Shown one piece after another: positions 37,412-46,535 of a stretch of 64,000 bases of DNA; within the stretch, counting starts at the first letter, position 1, and each line of letters opens with the position of its first letter. Made by a program: the position numbers and the translations under genes. Source of the DNA: Halomonas halodenitrificans DSM 735 (GTDB lineage Bacteria > Pseudomonadota > Gammaproteobacteria > Pseudomonadales > Halomonadaceae); the NCBI RefSeq assembly GCF_000620045.1, contig NZ_JHVH01000001.1, forward strand, positions 248,001-312,000, read 5' to 3'. The notes beneath the pieces were generated by a model. The model searched no databases. It had not been told where the DNA came from and saw nothing but the letters and a program-made list of their open reading frames with translations.

Positions 37412-38683
37412 TTGAGCGACGACTTCCCTCTGGGACTGCTGCTTGGCCTGCTGTTCCTGCTTGTCTGCCTGTCGGCCTTCTTCTCGAGCTCCGAGACCGG
37501 CATGATGTCGATCAACCGCTACCGCCTCAGCCACTGGGTCAACAGCGGCGAGACTCGCGCCCAGCGGGTCGCCAGGCTGCTGGCTCGCCCGGACCGACTG
37601 ATCGGCGTCATCCTGATCGGCAATAATTTCGTCAATAACCTGGCGGCCTCCATTGCCACCATTATCGCCATCCACTTCCTCGGCGACGTTACCGGCCCGG
37701 CCGTGGCCACCGCCGCGCTGACCATCACCATACTGATCTTCGCCGAAGTCACGCCCAAGACCTATGCGGCGGTGAAACCGGAGCGCATCGCCTATCCCGC
37801 CTCGCTGATTCTCGAGCCACTGCTGAAGCTGCTCTACCCGCTGGTATGGCTGGTCAACATCATCTCCAACGGCCTGCTGCGACTAATCGGCGTACGCAGC
37901 ATCGATGGCGATGGCGACAACCTGACCCGCGATGAACTCCGCACCGTGGTCCACGAGGCGGGAACCCTGATCCCCCAGCGTCACCAGACCATGCTGCTCT
38001 CCATTCTCGACCTCGAGAACGTCACCGTGAACGACATCATGGTGCCTCGCCACGAGGTGGTCGGCATCAACCTGGACGACGAGCTCGACGAGATCCTGGC
38101 CCAGATTCGCACCAGTCAGCACACGCGGCTACCGGTCTACAAGGGCGACATCAACAACATCATCGGCATGCTGCATCTGCGCAATGCGGCACGCTTCCTC
38201 TCCCGCGGCGAGGTGACCAAGGCCGCCATCGTCCAGGAGGCCCGGGAACCCTACTTCATTCCCGAGTCCAACCCGCTGCACACCCAACTGCTCAACTTTC
38301 AGAAGCAGAAGCGACGCATCGGCATCGTGGTGGACGAATATGGCGACGTGGAGGGGCTGGTCACCCTGGAGGACATCCTCGAGGAGATCGTCGGCGAGTT
38401 CACCACCGACGTGGCAGGCATGCATGAAGATATCCACCACCAGGAAGACGGCAGCGTGGTGATCGAAGGCACCGCCAACATCCGCGACGTCAACAAGTCG
38501 CTGGGGTGGCAGTTACCCACCGACGGCCCCAAGACGCTCAACGGCCTGATCCTCGAACACCTGGAGGCCTTCCCGGAGGGCCCCGCCTCGCTCCAGGTGG
38601 GCGATGTGCGCATGGAAATTCAGGAAGTGCGCGACAACCTGATCACCGCCGCCCGCTGCTGGCCGGCGCCGCGGCGTCGATAA
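37412..38683 (+). CDS. HlyC/CorC family transporter (CorB/YfjD type)
   Basis: 423 residues: an N-terminal DUF21 membrane domain with four spans (SAFFSSSETGMMSINRYRLSHWVNSG...), two CBS domains (about 200-320: DIMVPRHEVVGINLDDELDEILAQIRTSQHTRLPVYKGDINNIIG and GIVVDEYGDVEGLVTLEDILEEIVGEF) and a CorC/HlyC C-terminal domain. The family is linked to magnesium and cobalt efflux or resistance. TTG start with GGA upstream. It lies after ypjD, a conserved pairing. Confidence 0.9.
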   Translation: MSDDFPLGLLLGLLFLLVCLSAFFSSSETGMMSINRYRLSHWVNSGETRAQRVARLLARPDRLIGVILIGNNFVNNLAASIATIIAIHFLGDVTGPAVATAALTITILIFAEVTPKTYAAVKPERIAYPASLILEPLLKLLYPLVWLVNIISNGLLRLIGVRSIDGDGDNLTRDELRTVVHEAGTLIPQRHQTMLLSILDLENVTVNDIMVPRHEVVGINLDDELDEILAQIRTSQHTRLPVYKGDINNIIGMLHLRNAARFLSRGEVTKAAIVQEAREPYFIPESNPLHTQLLNFQKQKRRIGIVVDEYGDVEGLVTLEDILEEIVGEFTTDVAGMHEDIHHQEDGSVVIEGTANIRDVNKSLGWQLPTDGPKTLNGLILEHLEAFPEGPASLQVGDVRMEIQEVRDNLITAARCWPAPRRR

Positions 38684-38691
38684 GACGCCTC

Positions 38692-39417
38692 TCAGCGACT
38701 CAGGGCCTGCTGTTCGGCGGCCGGCTGCGTCCAGGCATCGCCCTCTTGCTTGAGCTCCCGAACCCGCGCCTCTAGGTGGCGGCGAGTGGCCGTCCCGGGG
38801 GATAGCGGCTCACCGAGGCGCAGCATCACTCGAGCGCGAAAACGACGCGGACGCTGGCTCAACGCGCGGCCGTGGCAGTGCGAGGTCCATGAGCCCCACA
38901 ACCCGGACAGGCTCGCCGGTATCACCGGCACCGGGTCACGAGCGAGGATCAGCTCGAGGCCGCGACGAAACTCCTGCACCTCGCCATCCAGGGTCAATCG
39001 CCCCTCGGGAAACAGCATCACCACCTCGCCATTGCGCAGCGCCCGGCTCACCTCCGCCAGGGCCCGGCGCAAACAGCCGGGATTATTGCGCTCCGACTCC
39101 ACGGGAATCGCGCCCACCAGTCGAAACAGCCAGTTGAGCCAGGGCGAGTCATAGATCGGTTTGTCCATCAGAAAGCGTAGCGGCCGCGGACTCGCGCCCC
39201 CCATGACCAGGGCATCCATGAAACTGACGTGGTTGCACACCACCAGTGCCGCCCCGTGCCTGGGAAGATGCTCGAGGCCCGTCAGGCGCAGCCGATAGAG
39301 GGTGCGAACCAGCAGATGGATCAGCAGGCGCACCGCCGGGCGTGGCGCCCGCATGATGCGCCAGGCAAGCCATAGCGCCCCACAGACAAGCGGAATCGAG
39401 AACAACGCCGTCACCAC
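38692..39417 (-). CDS. 1-acyl-glycerol-3-phosphate acyltransferase (PlsC family)
   Basis: 241 residues with a hydrophobic N-terminus (VVTALFSIPLVCGALWLAWRIM). Acyltransferase motifs: VVCNHVSFMDALVM (H-x4-D) at about 80-93, and FPEGRLTLDGEVQEF (motif III, EGR) about 135-150; VIPASLSG (motif IV). Transfers a fatty-acyl chain to lysophosphatidic acid or similar. GTG start near the tetR stop, five bases away, so tetR and the acyltransferase are co-transcribed. Confidence 0.85.
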   Translation of the reverse strand: MVTALFSIPLVCGALWLAWRIMRAPRPAVRLLIHLLVRTLYRLRLTGLEHLPRHGAALVVCNHVSFMDALVMGGASPRPLRFLMDKPIYDSPWLNWLFRLVGAIPVESERNNPGCLRRALAEVSRALRNGEVVMLFPEGRLTLDGEVQEFRRGLELILARDPVPVIPASLSGLWGSWTSHCHGRALSQRPRRFRARVMLRLGEPLSPGTATRRHLEARVRELKQEGDAWTQPAAEQQALSR

Positions 39418-39422
39418 GGCAC

Positions 39423-40028
39423 CTACTTGGCCCGCAGGCCGGCGAGGAGGGTCACGAGAAGCTGATCAAGCAGCTCACCCACTTCCAGCTGTTGCCCCTG
39501 CCAATAGCCCAGGCGTTCGTTAAGGCCCAGCAGCACCAGGCCATGCACGCTACCCCAGAGGGTGCGGCCCAGACGACGCGCCTCGAGATCATCCAGGGCC
39601 GGCTGATGCTCCTTGAGAGTGAGCTCGACACGCCGGAAGAGGGCTTCGATCATCTCGTTCTGACGCTGATCCAGCTCTCCCTCCTGAGCCAGCGGAAAAT
39701 CGAACAGCAGCTGCCAGCGGAAGGCCTCCCGCTGGGCAAACTGCCAGTAGGCACGCGCCAGGGCACGCAGCCGCTCTTCGGGGGTTGCCTGGCCGGTCAA
39801 CGGTTCGATGACTTCTCGCAGGTGGCCCAGGGTCTCGATATTGACGTGCTGCAGGAGGTTGTGAAAACTGCCATAGAGCTTGAGCAGCGTGCTGGGCGCA
39901 CACCCCACCTCGCGTGCCACGGCGCGCAGTGACAGGCCGTGTACGGAATTTTCCTGCAGCCAGGCGTCACAGGCCGCCATGACCTGGGCATGCAGTGCCT
40001 CGGGGGCGTGCTGTCTGGGACGAGCCAT
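39423..40028 (-). CDS. TetR-family regulator next to acyltransferase
   Basis: 201 residues. Helix-turn-helix at about 25-55 (GLSLRAVAREVGCAPSTLLKLYGSFHNLLQHV), with the T-x-x-x-(Y)-x-x-F pattern of TetR. The C-terminal ligand domain is unlike any I know. Start at 40028 (MARPRQHAPE); the frame continues 175 codons upstream with no support. It is the first gene of tetR-acyltransferase and lies 57 bases downstream of a 19-bp palindrome that also faces the SRAP gene. Confidence 0.82.
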   Translation of the reverse strand: MARPRQHAPEALHAQVMAACDAWLQENSVHGLSLRAVAREVGCAPSTLLKLYGSFHNLLQHVNIETLGHLREVIEPLTGQATPEERLRALARAYWQFAQREAFRWQLLFDFPLAQEGELDQRQNEMIEALFRRVELTLKEHQPALDDLEARRLGRTLWGSVHGLVLLGLNERLGYWQGQQLEVGELLDQLLVTLLAGLRAK

Positions 40029-40085
40029 CGAGATCCTCACGAGCCGGAGCGGGCAGTTGCTTGAAGGTCCCCAAGGATAGCGCAC

Positions 40086-40104
40086 ATCGAACACTGTTTT
40101 CGAT
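40086..40104. promoter_or_regulatory. 19-bp palindrome between tetR and SRAP gene
   Basis: ATCGAA-C-AC-T-GT-T-TTCGAT, palindromic except for one base pair, lies in the 114-base divergent region. It is typical in size of TetR-family operators. It probably serves autoregulation of the TetR at 39423 and may also control the gene at 40143. Confidence 0.5.
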
Positions 40105-40142
40105 AGCCGTGTTACCCTGATGCTCCAAGACCCGGAGATCCC

Positions 40143-40817
40143 ATGGCCGGCCGACTGCATATCGCCCCGTTCGACATCAGCCAGCTGCTGCCCGACCTGG
40201 CAACAGACACCCCCCTGGTGACCGGCGCCAACCTGGCTCCTCGCCGCATGCTCTCGGGCATTCGCCTCGAGGCCGGCCGCCTTCGCCTGGGGCAGCTGTT
40301 CTGGGGGCTGACGCCCCCCTGGCTGGAGGTGCTGGACCACGCGCCCCACTGCGCGCGCGCCGAATCCCTGGCCTCGCGCCGAATGTTTCGCGAGGCCTTC
40401 CAGGCTCGTCGCTGCCTGGTGCCGGTCACCGGCGTCTATGTATGGAAACCCCAGCCGCGGTTCAAGCAGCCCTTCCTGGTCACCCGGGTGGATCGTGGCC
40501 CCCTGCTGCTGGCCGCACTCTGGTGTCGATTCCATACCAGCCTGGCCGAGCATACCGACTCCATGGCGCTGATCACGGTGCCAACCAACGGCCTGATGGC
40601 ACCGCTCAGCGACCGCCTGCCGGCGGTCATTTCGCCCGCCGACGCAGGGCGCTGGCTCGACCCGCAGACGCCCCTCGAGGCGGCCCAGGCCATGCTCACG
40701 CCGGCGCCCAGGGAACTGTTGGGCGCTTTTCCGGTATCAAGACGTGTTAATCATCCGGCGAACCAGGACGCGGCCTGCGCCCATCCGGTCGGCCCCATGC
40801 TGCGCCACGACGCCTGA
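40143..40817 (+). CDS. SRAP/YedK-family protein lacking the catalytic residues
   Basis: 224 residues with the SRAP fold: QLFWGLTPPWLE, CARAESLASRRMFREAFQARRCLVPVTGVYVWK, and ITVPTNGLMAPLSDRLPAVISPADAGRWLD. Active SRAP proteins (HMCES, YedK) capture abasic sites in single-stranded DNA through Cys2, Asn75, Glu105 and His160 (E. coli numbers). Here Cys2 is Ala, the Asn of NARAE is Cys70, the Glu of FYEW is Val100 and the His of IHDRMP is Ser156. All four are gone, so abasic-site crosslinking is unlikely; DNA binding may remain. GGAG lies before the ATG. Confidence 0.82.
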   Translation: MAGRLHIAPFDISQLLPDLATDTPLVTGANLAPRRMLSGIRLEAGRLRLGQLFWGLTPPWLEVLDHAPHCARAESLASRRMFREAFQARRCLVPVTGVYVWKPQPRFKQPFLVTRVDRGPLLLAALWCRFHTSLAEHTDSMALITVPTNGLMAPLSDRLPAVISPADAGRWLDPQTPLEAAQAMLTPAPRELLGAFPVSRRVNHPANQDAACAHPVGPMLRHDA

Positions 40818-40846
40818 GCCGAGTCACCGCACAAGGAGTGAGAACC

Positions 40847-43711
40847 TTGCCTACCCTGTCCGTCGCCCGTTGTGGGCGACTACTGCCTTCGCTGCTGGTG
40901 CTGCTGGGCCTGTCGTCACCTGGCCTGGCCTCCCAGCCCCAGACCTCCGAAGCAATGCCCGCCGCGGCCGAGGCGATCGACGCGAGCATCGCGCCACGGG
41001 TCAGCCCCCACGACGAACGCGACTACCGTGTGCTGACCCTGGAGAACGGCCTGACCGCCCTGCTGGTCAGCGACCCCGAGGCCGACAAGGCCGCGGCATC
41101 GCTCAACGTCTCGGTGGGCAGCGCCCAGGACCCACAGGACCTGGCCGGCCTCGCCCATTTCCTCGAGCATATGCTGTTTCTAGGCACCGAACCCTATCCC
41201 GAGGCCGACGCCTACCAGGGCTATCTGACCCGGCATGGCGGCAACCACAACGCCTTTACCGCCCCCCAGGACACCAATTACTTCTTTACCATCGAGCCCG
41301 ATGCCCTCGAGGGCGCCCTGGATCGCTTCAGCCAGTTCTTTATCGCCCCGCTCTTCAACGCCGACCGCCTGGAGAGTGAACGCAACGTGGTGCACTCCGA
41401 GTATATGGCGCGCATCCGTGACGAGGGACGGCGCGAAAACGACGTGCTGGACCGCCTGTTAAATCCCGACCACCCCTTTACCGGCTTCTCGGTTGGCAGC
41501 CGCCGCACCCTGGCCGACCGCCCCGACGACGAGCCCAGCCTGCGCGAGCGCGTCATCGACTTCTATGAATCCCATTACGGCGCCAACGTCATGCACCTGG
41601 CGGTGGTCGCCCCCCAGCCCCTCGACGAACTGGAGAACCTGGTCGCCACGCGGTTCGCGGGCGTGCTCGACCGCGGGCTCGACCGCCCGGAGATCGCCGC
41701 CCCGCTGGCCGTGCCGGAGCAGCTCCCCCGGCGGGTCGCGGTGAAGTCGCTGCGCGACAGCCGTGAGCTGAACTTCTTTTTCCCCGTGCCCGACCCCATC
41801 ACCGACTACCGGCACAAGCCCGCCGACCTGATCGCCCACCTGCTGGGGCATGAGGGCGAAGGCAGCCTGCTCGCCGCCCTGCGCGAAGCAGGCTGGGCCG
41901 ACGGCCTCTCCGCGGGCGTCTCCCGGGGCGATGGAAGCCACGCCCTGTTTACCGTCAGCATCAGCCTGACCCCTCAAGGAGCGGAGCACCGTGACGCCAT
42001 CGAATCCAGCCTGCTCGCCGCCGTCGAGACCATTCGCGAGGCCGGCCCCGAGGCATGGCGCTACGACCAGCAGGCACGCCTGGCCCAGCAGAGCTTTCAA
42101 TTCCAGCAACACGGCTCGCCTCAGCAGGACGCCATGCGCCTGGCCATGAACCTGGCCCGCTTCCCGGTTGAGGACGTGCAATACGCCGACTACCGCATGG
42201 ACGGCTTCGATCGCGAGCGTACCCGCCACTACCTCGCCACCCTCACCCCCGACAATCTGATCCGCCTCTATAGCGCGCCCGACATCGAAGGCGAGCAGAC
42301 CTCGCCGTGGTTCGATGCCCCCTGGCGCGACGACTCGCATGCCGACGACGCCACGGTCCTGGGCAACCTGGCGCTGCCCGAACCCAATCCCTATATCGCC
42401 GAGGATCTTGCGCTGCTCGACGCCCAGGATGAGCGCCCTCACCAGCGCATCGACGAGCCCGCCTTCGCCTTCTGGCAGATGTCCGACGCCAGCTTCGATA
42501 CGCCCAAGGTAGAATGGCGCTTCAGCCTCCAGCACCCGCGAGCCGCCGAGGCGCCTCGCGCGGCGGTGCAGGCCCGCCTGCTGGCCGGATGGCTGGAGGA
42601 CAGCCTTAACGAGGCCCTCTATCCGGCACGGCTGGCCGGCCAGGGCCTCGAGGCCTATGCCCACGCCAGGGGCATGACCCTGGCCTTTTCCGGCTGGCGC
42701 GACCGCCAGGACAAGGTGATGGAGCGGGTGATCGAGCAGCTACAGCACGGTTCCATCGAACCGGCCACCTTCGAGCGTGTGCGCTACCGCCTGCAGCGCC
42801 AGTGGCGAAACGCCCCCCAGGACTCGCTTCACCGCCAGGCCAACCGCACCCTGGCCGAGGCCCTGGTACGCCCCCAATGGCCCAGCGCCGCACTACTCGA
42901 GGCAAGCAAGGACCTGACGACCGACGATCTGCGCCGTTTCCGCGACGCCTTCCTCGATGAGCTGCGCCTGGAGGCCATGGCGGTCGGTAATATTGGCACC
43001 GAACAGGCCGACACCCTCGCGCGCCGGGTGGCCAAGGCCCTGGCACCGAGCCTCACGGCGGCGGCGATTCCCGACCTGGTCCCGCTGGATGTCGCGCCGG
43101 ATCTTCCCAGCCTGGCGCCGCCCACCAGCCGCGAGGAGTCGATACTGCTGCGCTACCTGCAGGGCCCGGACCGCTCCCTGGACAGCCAGGCACGACTGGC
43201 GCTGCTGGGCCAGCTGATCGACACCCCCTTCTATCAGCGCCTGCGCACCGAACAGCAGCTCGGTTACGTGGTCCATGCCGGCTACTCTCCGATGCTGGAT
43301 GCCCCGGGCCTCGCCCTGCTGGTCCAGTCACCGGAGACCCACAGCGACAAGATCGCCGACCATATGGATCGCTTCCTGGAGACGTTCACCAACACCCTGG
43401 AGACACTGGATGAGGAGGCGATGGCCCCTTATCGCCAGGCGGTTTACGCCGATTTGACCCGGCGCGATACCAGCCTGGGCGGCCGTACCAATCGACTGTG
43501 GCGCGCCCTGGCCTATGGTGATACCGAGTTCGATCGCCGCGAACGGCTCGCCGAGCGCGTGTTGAAGGTGTCCGTCGACGAATTGCGCCAGGCCTGGACT
43601 ACCCTGATGGCCAGCCCCACGATACGCGTCGCCTTCGACCCGGGTGATGCGCCCGACGACGTGCTGGCGCTTACCGCTGATCTCGAGCCGCTGCCTGAGG
43701 GTGGAGAGTGA
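40847..43711 (+). CDS. M16 insulinase-family zinc protease (pitrilysin type)
   Basis: 954 residues from a TTG start eight bases after AAGGAG; a GTG at 40838 overlaps that site. N-terminal hydrophobic signal (LLPSLLVLLGLSSPGLAS) predicts export. Inverted zinc motif HFLEH (His104, Glu107, His108) followed by SERNVVHSEY, with the third zinc ligand Glu about 76 residues on. Four M16 domains fit the length and the C-terminal LRTEQQLGYVVHAGY substrate-binding motif is present. Pitrilysin-like enzymes cut small peptides in the periplasm. No close partner genes. Confidence 0.9.
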   Translation: MPTLSVARCGRLLPSLLVLLGLSSPGLASQPQTSEAMPAAAEAIDASIAPRVSPHDERDYRVLTLENGLTALLVSDPEADKAAASLNVSVGSAQDPQDLAGLAHFLEHMLFLGTEPYPEADAYQGYLTRHGGNHNAFTAPQDTNYFFTIEPDALEGALDRFSQFFIAPLFNADRLESERNVVHSEYMARIRDEGRRENDVLDRLLNPDHPFTGFSVGSRRTLADRPDDEPSLRERVIDFYESHYGANVMHLAVVAPQPLDELENLVATRFAGVLDRGLDRPEIAAPLAVPEQLPRRVAVKSLRDSRELNFFFPVPDPITDYRHKPADLIAHLLGHEGEGSLLAALREAGWADGLSAGVSRGDGSHALFTVSISLTPQGAEHRDAIESSLLAAVETIREAGPEAWRYDQQARLAQQSFQFQQHGSPQQDAMRLAMNLARFPVEDVQYADYRMDGFDRERTRHYLATLTPDNLIRLYSAPDIEGEQTSPWFDAPWRDDSHADDATVLGNLALPEPNPYIAEDLALLDAQDERPHQRIDEPAFAFWQMSDASFDTPKVEWRFSLQHPRAAEAPRAAVQARLLAGWLEDSLNEALYPARLAGQGLEAYAHARGMTLAFSGWRDRQDKVMERVIEQLQHGSIEPATFERVRYRLQRQWRNAPQDSLHRQANRTLAEALVRPQWPSAALLEASKDLTTDDLRRFRDAFLDELRLEAMAVGNIGTEQADTLARRVAKALAPSLTAAAIPDLVPLDVAPDLPSLAPPTSREESILLRYLQGPDRSLDSQARLALLGQLIDTPFYQRLRTEQQLGYVVHAGYSPMLDAPGLALLVQSPETHSDKIADHMDRFLETFTNTLETLDEEAMAPYRQAVYADLTRRDTSLGGRTNRLWRALAYGDTEFDRRERLAERVLKVSVDELRQAWTTLMASPTIRVAFDPGDAPDDVLALTADLEPLPEGGE

Positions 43712-43762
43712 GGGGTGAAGAGTAAGGTGTGAGGAGTGAATACCTGAGCTATAAGCCGGAAG

Positions 43763-43789
43763 AGTGCCACATCACTGTGATGTGGCACT
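43763..43789. terminator. Perfect 27-base palindrome between the M16 protease and sbcB
   Basis: AGTGCCACATCAC-T-GTGATGTGGCACT, a 12-13-bp perfect stem, centred in the 126-base gap between convergent genes. There is no T-tract, so it may be a bidirectional terminator helped by Rho, or a binding site. Upstream, 43707-43740 has degenerate GTGAGG/GTGAAG repeats. Confidence 0.5.
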
Positions 43790-43837
43790 GGCGATTGAAG
43801 GCCGGGCAAAAGCGGCTACGAAGGGGAAGGCGACGCG

Positions 43838-45331
43838 TCAATCGGCATCGAAGGCCTGGGGCGGCAGGATGGCCTCGACATGCATCACCAGCTCCTCGAG
43901 GACCTGACGGTCGCGGTCGCTCAGCTCGACATGGTTGAGCCGCTCGATTTCCCGGGCGAACCCCTTGAGGGTCAGGCTGGCCACGTCGGCATCGTTCATG
44001 CGCGCCCAGCGGTAGGCCTCCCACTGGGCCAGCTCCTCGCCTTCCATCGTCTCCGGAAAGCTGCGCGCACGGAAGCGGAACAGCATCTCTTCGAGGCGCG
44101 GGTCCTGAAAGGCGAAACGCGCCCCCACCAGGTCCCAGGGCTCCATCTCTCGCACCTGCTGCATCTGGCGGCGATCGGCGGGCGAAAAGAAACCACCCGA
44201 ATAGAGCATCACATCGGGGTCCCGGGGCCCTTCCGGCGGCGGTTCGGAAAACACCTCGGCGGCCCGGTCACCCACTTCGGCGTGGCCCGCCAGGCGCTTC
44301 CAGTGCTCGCGGCAGGACGCCATATCCAGGCCCAGGCGCTCGACGATATCGCCGTGCTCCCCGCGCCTCGGCCCCGACACATCCTTCAAGACGCTGGCCG
44401 GAAACAGCACGGGACACTTGTTGATATGGATAACCTTGAGCGGAATACGCTCGGCCCCCTCGGCGAGATCATCATTGCTGACGAAGACTCGCCGACGAAT
44501 CTGCTCGGCGGAAAGCTCGAGGAGCGGCGCCGGGTCCACCGAGAGGTCATAGACGATCACCCCGTTGGGGTTGGTGGGATGCTTCCCCAGGGGGACCACC
44601 AGGGCGGCACAGCCACGGCTGGCGGGGTAGCGCCGCGAGATATGCAGCAGCGGCTTGCGCCCCGATGACTCGAGCAGCTTGCCAACGGCACGCTTGCCGC
44701 GCAGCTTCAACAGGTGGTCGAAGAGGTTGGCATTGACCTCGCGCAGGCGCCTGGCCAGGGCGATGGTCGCGCGCACGTCGGCCAGGGCGTCGTGGGCCCC
44801 GGCGTGCTCGATGCCGTTGGCGGCGGTGAGGTCCTCGAGTCGGAAGCTCGGCGCCCCATCCTCGCGGCGCGGCCACTCGAGCCCTTCCGGGCGCAGGGCA
44901 TGAAAGGCCCTCACCACGTCGATCAGGTCCCAGCGGGAGTTACCGTTCTGCCACTCGCGGGCATAGGGGTCGAGGAGATTGCGATAGAAGAGATGGCGAC
45001 TGACTTCGTCATCGAAACGTACGCTGTTATAGCCCACCGAACAGGTACCCGGCACGCTCATCAGTGCCTCGATCTGTCCGGCAAACTGCGCCTCGGGCAA
45101 TCCACGGCGACGCGCCTGCTGGGGGGTAATACCGGTGACGAGGCATGCCTGGGGATGCGGCAGGAAATCATCCGCCGGACGGCAATACCAGGTCACCGGC
45201 TCGCCGATCTCATTGAACTCGGCATCGGTGCGGATCGCGGCAAACTGAGACGGACGATCGCGACGCGGATCGGCACCGAAGGTTTCGTAGTCGTGCCACA
45301 GGAAGGTCTGCGGGGCGTCAGGCGGCGCCAT
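43838..45331 (-). CDS. sbcB: Exodeoxyribonuclease I
   Basis: 3'-5' exonuclease on single-stranded DNA acting in mismatch repair and recombination. 497 residues from the ATG at 45331, with GGAGAG seven bases upstream; a TTG one codon earlier is possible. DEDDh motifs: FLWHDYETFGADP (Asp14, Glu16), VGYNSVRFDDEVSRHLFYRNLLDPYAREW, and HDALADVRATIALARRL (His and Asp near 180). C-terminal SH3-like and helical domains characteristic of ExoI follow. Gene order with minE is conserved in the region but not general. Confidence 0.95.
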   Translation of the reverse strand: MAPPDAPQTFLWHDYETFGADPRRDRPSQFAAIRTDAEFNEIGEPVTWYCRPADDFLPHPQACLVTGITPQQARRRGLPEAQFAGQIEALMSVPGTCSVGYNSVRFDDEVSRHLFYRNLLDPYAREWQNGNSRWDLIDVVRAFHALRPEGLEWPRREDGAPSFRLEDLTAANGIEHAGAHDALADVRATIALARRLREVNANLFDHLLKLRGKRAVGKLLESSGRKPLLHISRRYPASRGCAALVVPLGKHPTNPNGVIVYDLSVDPAPLLELSAEQIRRRVFVSNDDLAEGAERIPLKVIHINKCPVLFPASVLKDVSGPRRGEHGDIVERLGLDMASCREHWKRLAGHAEVGDRAAEVFSEPPPEGPRDPDVMLYSGGFFSPADRRQMQQVREMEPWDLVGARFAFQDPRLEEMLFRFRARSFPETMEGEELAQWEAYRWARMNDADVASLTLKGFAREIERLNHVELSDRDRQVLEELVMHVEAILPPQAFDAD

Positions 45332-45404
45332 CAAGGTCTCTCCGGCGATTCAACATGGACGACACAGCCTAGCACAGCCCAGTGAATCACTCAGCCAGAC
45401 AGGC

Positions 45405-45665
45405 TTAGCCCGGCGACCCCTTGGGCAGCGTCACGTTGAGCTCCAGCACCGAACAGTTGTCTTCGCTGTCGAGATTGATATTGATGGCATCATCATCCAC
45501 CTGCACATAGCGACGGATCACCTCCAGCAGCTCACGCTCCAGCATCGGCATGTAGTCAGGCCTGCCTCGCTGGCTGCGCTGATGCGCCACGATGATCTGC
45601 AGCCGCTCCTTGGCGACTGGCGCGGACTTCTTGCGCTCCCGCTTCAGGAATTCAAGCAGCTTCAC
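45405..45665 (-). CDS. minE: Cell division topological factor MinE
   Basis: 86 residues. Stimulates MinD ATPase and drives the pole-to-pole oscillation. N-terminal MKLLEFLKRERKKSAPVAKERLQIIVAHQRSQRGRPDYMPMLERELLEVIRRYVQVDDDAININL, standard MinE. GTG start overlapping the minD stop by four bases. Last of minC-minD-minE. Confidence 0.97.
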   Translation of the reverse strand: MKLLEFLKRERKKSAPVAKERLQIIVAHQRSQRGRPDYMPMLERELLEVIRRYVQVDDDAININLDSEDNCSVLELNVTLPKGSPG

Positions 45666-46480
45666 CGACGACCTCCTCCAAACATGCGACTGAGCAGACT
45701 CTTCTTCTGATACTCATGGAAACGCAGGGGCACTTCCTCACCGATCAGTCGTGACACGGTATCGGCATAGGCCTGGCCAGCATCGCTGACGGCGTCATGG
45801 GTGACCGGCACCCCCTGGTTGGAGGCGCGCAATACCGCCTCCGACTCCGGGATCAGGCCGATCAGATTGATGGCCAGAATCTCGCGGATATCCTCGAGGT
45901 TGAGCATATCGCCGGTATCGACCCGTAGCGGGTTGTAGCGGGTGATGAGCAGGTGCTCGTTGATCGGATCCTCGCCACGCTCGGCACGCCGAGTCTTGGA
46001 GGCCAGCAGGCCGAGAATACGGTCGGAGTCACGTACCGAGGAGATCTCGGGGTTGGTGACCACGATCGCCTCGTCGGCGAAGTACATGGCCAGCTGCGCC
46101 CCACCCTCGATGCCGGCGGGCGAGTCACAGAGGATGTAGTCGAAGTCCTTGCTCAGGGTGTCGAGTACCTTCTCGACCCCTTCCTGCGTCAAGGCCTCCT
46201 TGTCGCGGGTCTGGGAAGCCGGAAGGATATGCAGGTTATCCACCCGCTTGTCGCGGATCAATGCCTGGCTCAGCCCCGCCTCGCCCTGGATGACATTCAC
46301 CAGGTCGTAGACCACGCGCCGCTCACAGCCCATGATCAGGTCCAGATTACGCAGACCGACATCGAAGTCGATCACCACGGTCTTGTTGCCGCGCAGAGCC
46401 AGGCCAGTGGCAATGGCTGCCGCGCTGGTTGTCTTGCCGACGCCTCCCTTGCCGGAGGTCACAACGATGATCTTGGCCAA
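45662..46480 (-). CDS. minD: Septum site-determining ATPase MinD
   Basis: 272 residues. Deviant Walker A KGGVGKTTS (about 11-19) with the signature Lys, DFDVGLRNLDLIMGCERRVVYD, DSPAGIEGGA, and the C-terminal membrane-targeting helix KKSLLSRMFGGGRR. Recruits MinC and forms oscillating membrane zones. TTG start with GGAAG upstream. Follows minC with 55 bases between. Confidence 0.98.
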   Translation of the reverse strand: MAKIIVVTSGKGGVGKTTSAAAIATGLALRGNKTVVIDFDVGLRNLDLIMGCERRVVYDLVNVIQGEAGLSQALIRDKRVDNLHILPASQTRDKEALTQEGVEKVLDTLSKDFDYILCDSPAGIEGGAQLAMYFADEAIVVTNPEISSVRDSDRILGLLASKTRRAERGEDPINEHLLITRYNPLRVDTGDMLNLEDIREILAINLIGLIPESEAVLRASNQGVPVTHDAVSDAGQAYADTVSRLIGEEVPLRFHEYQKKSLLSRMFGGGRR

Positions 46481-46535
46481 GAGTCACTTCCTGTCGTATT
46501 GTTGAATTGGATCGGGCTACCGACGGGCGAGTCGC

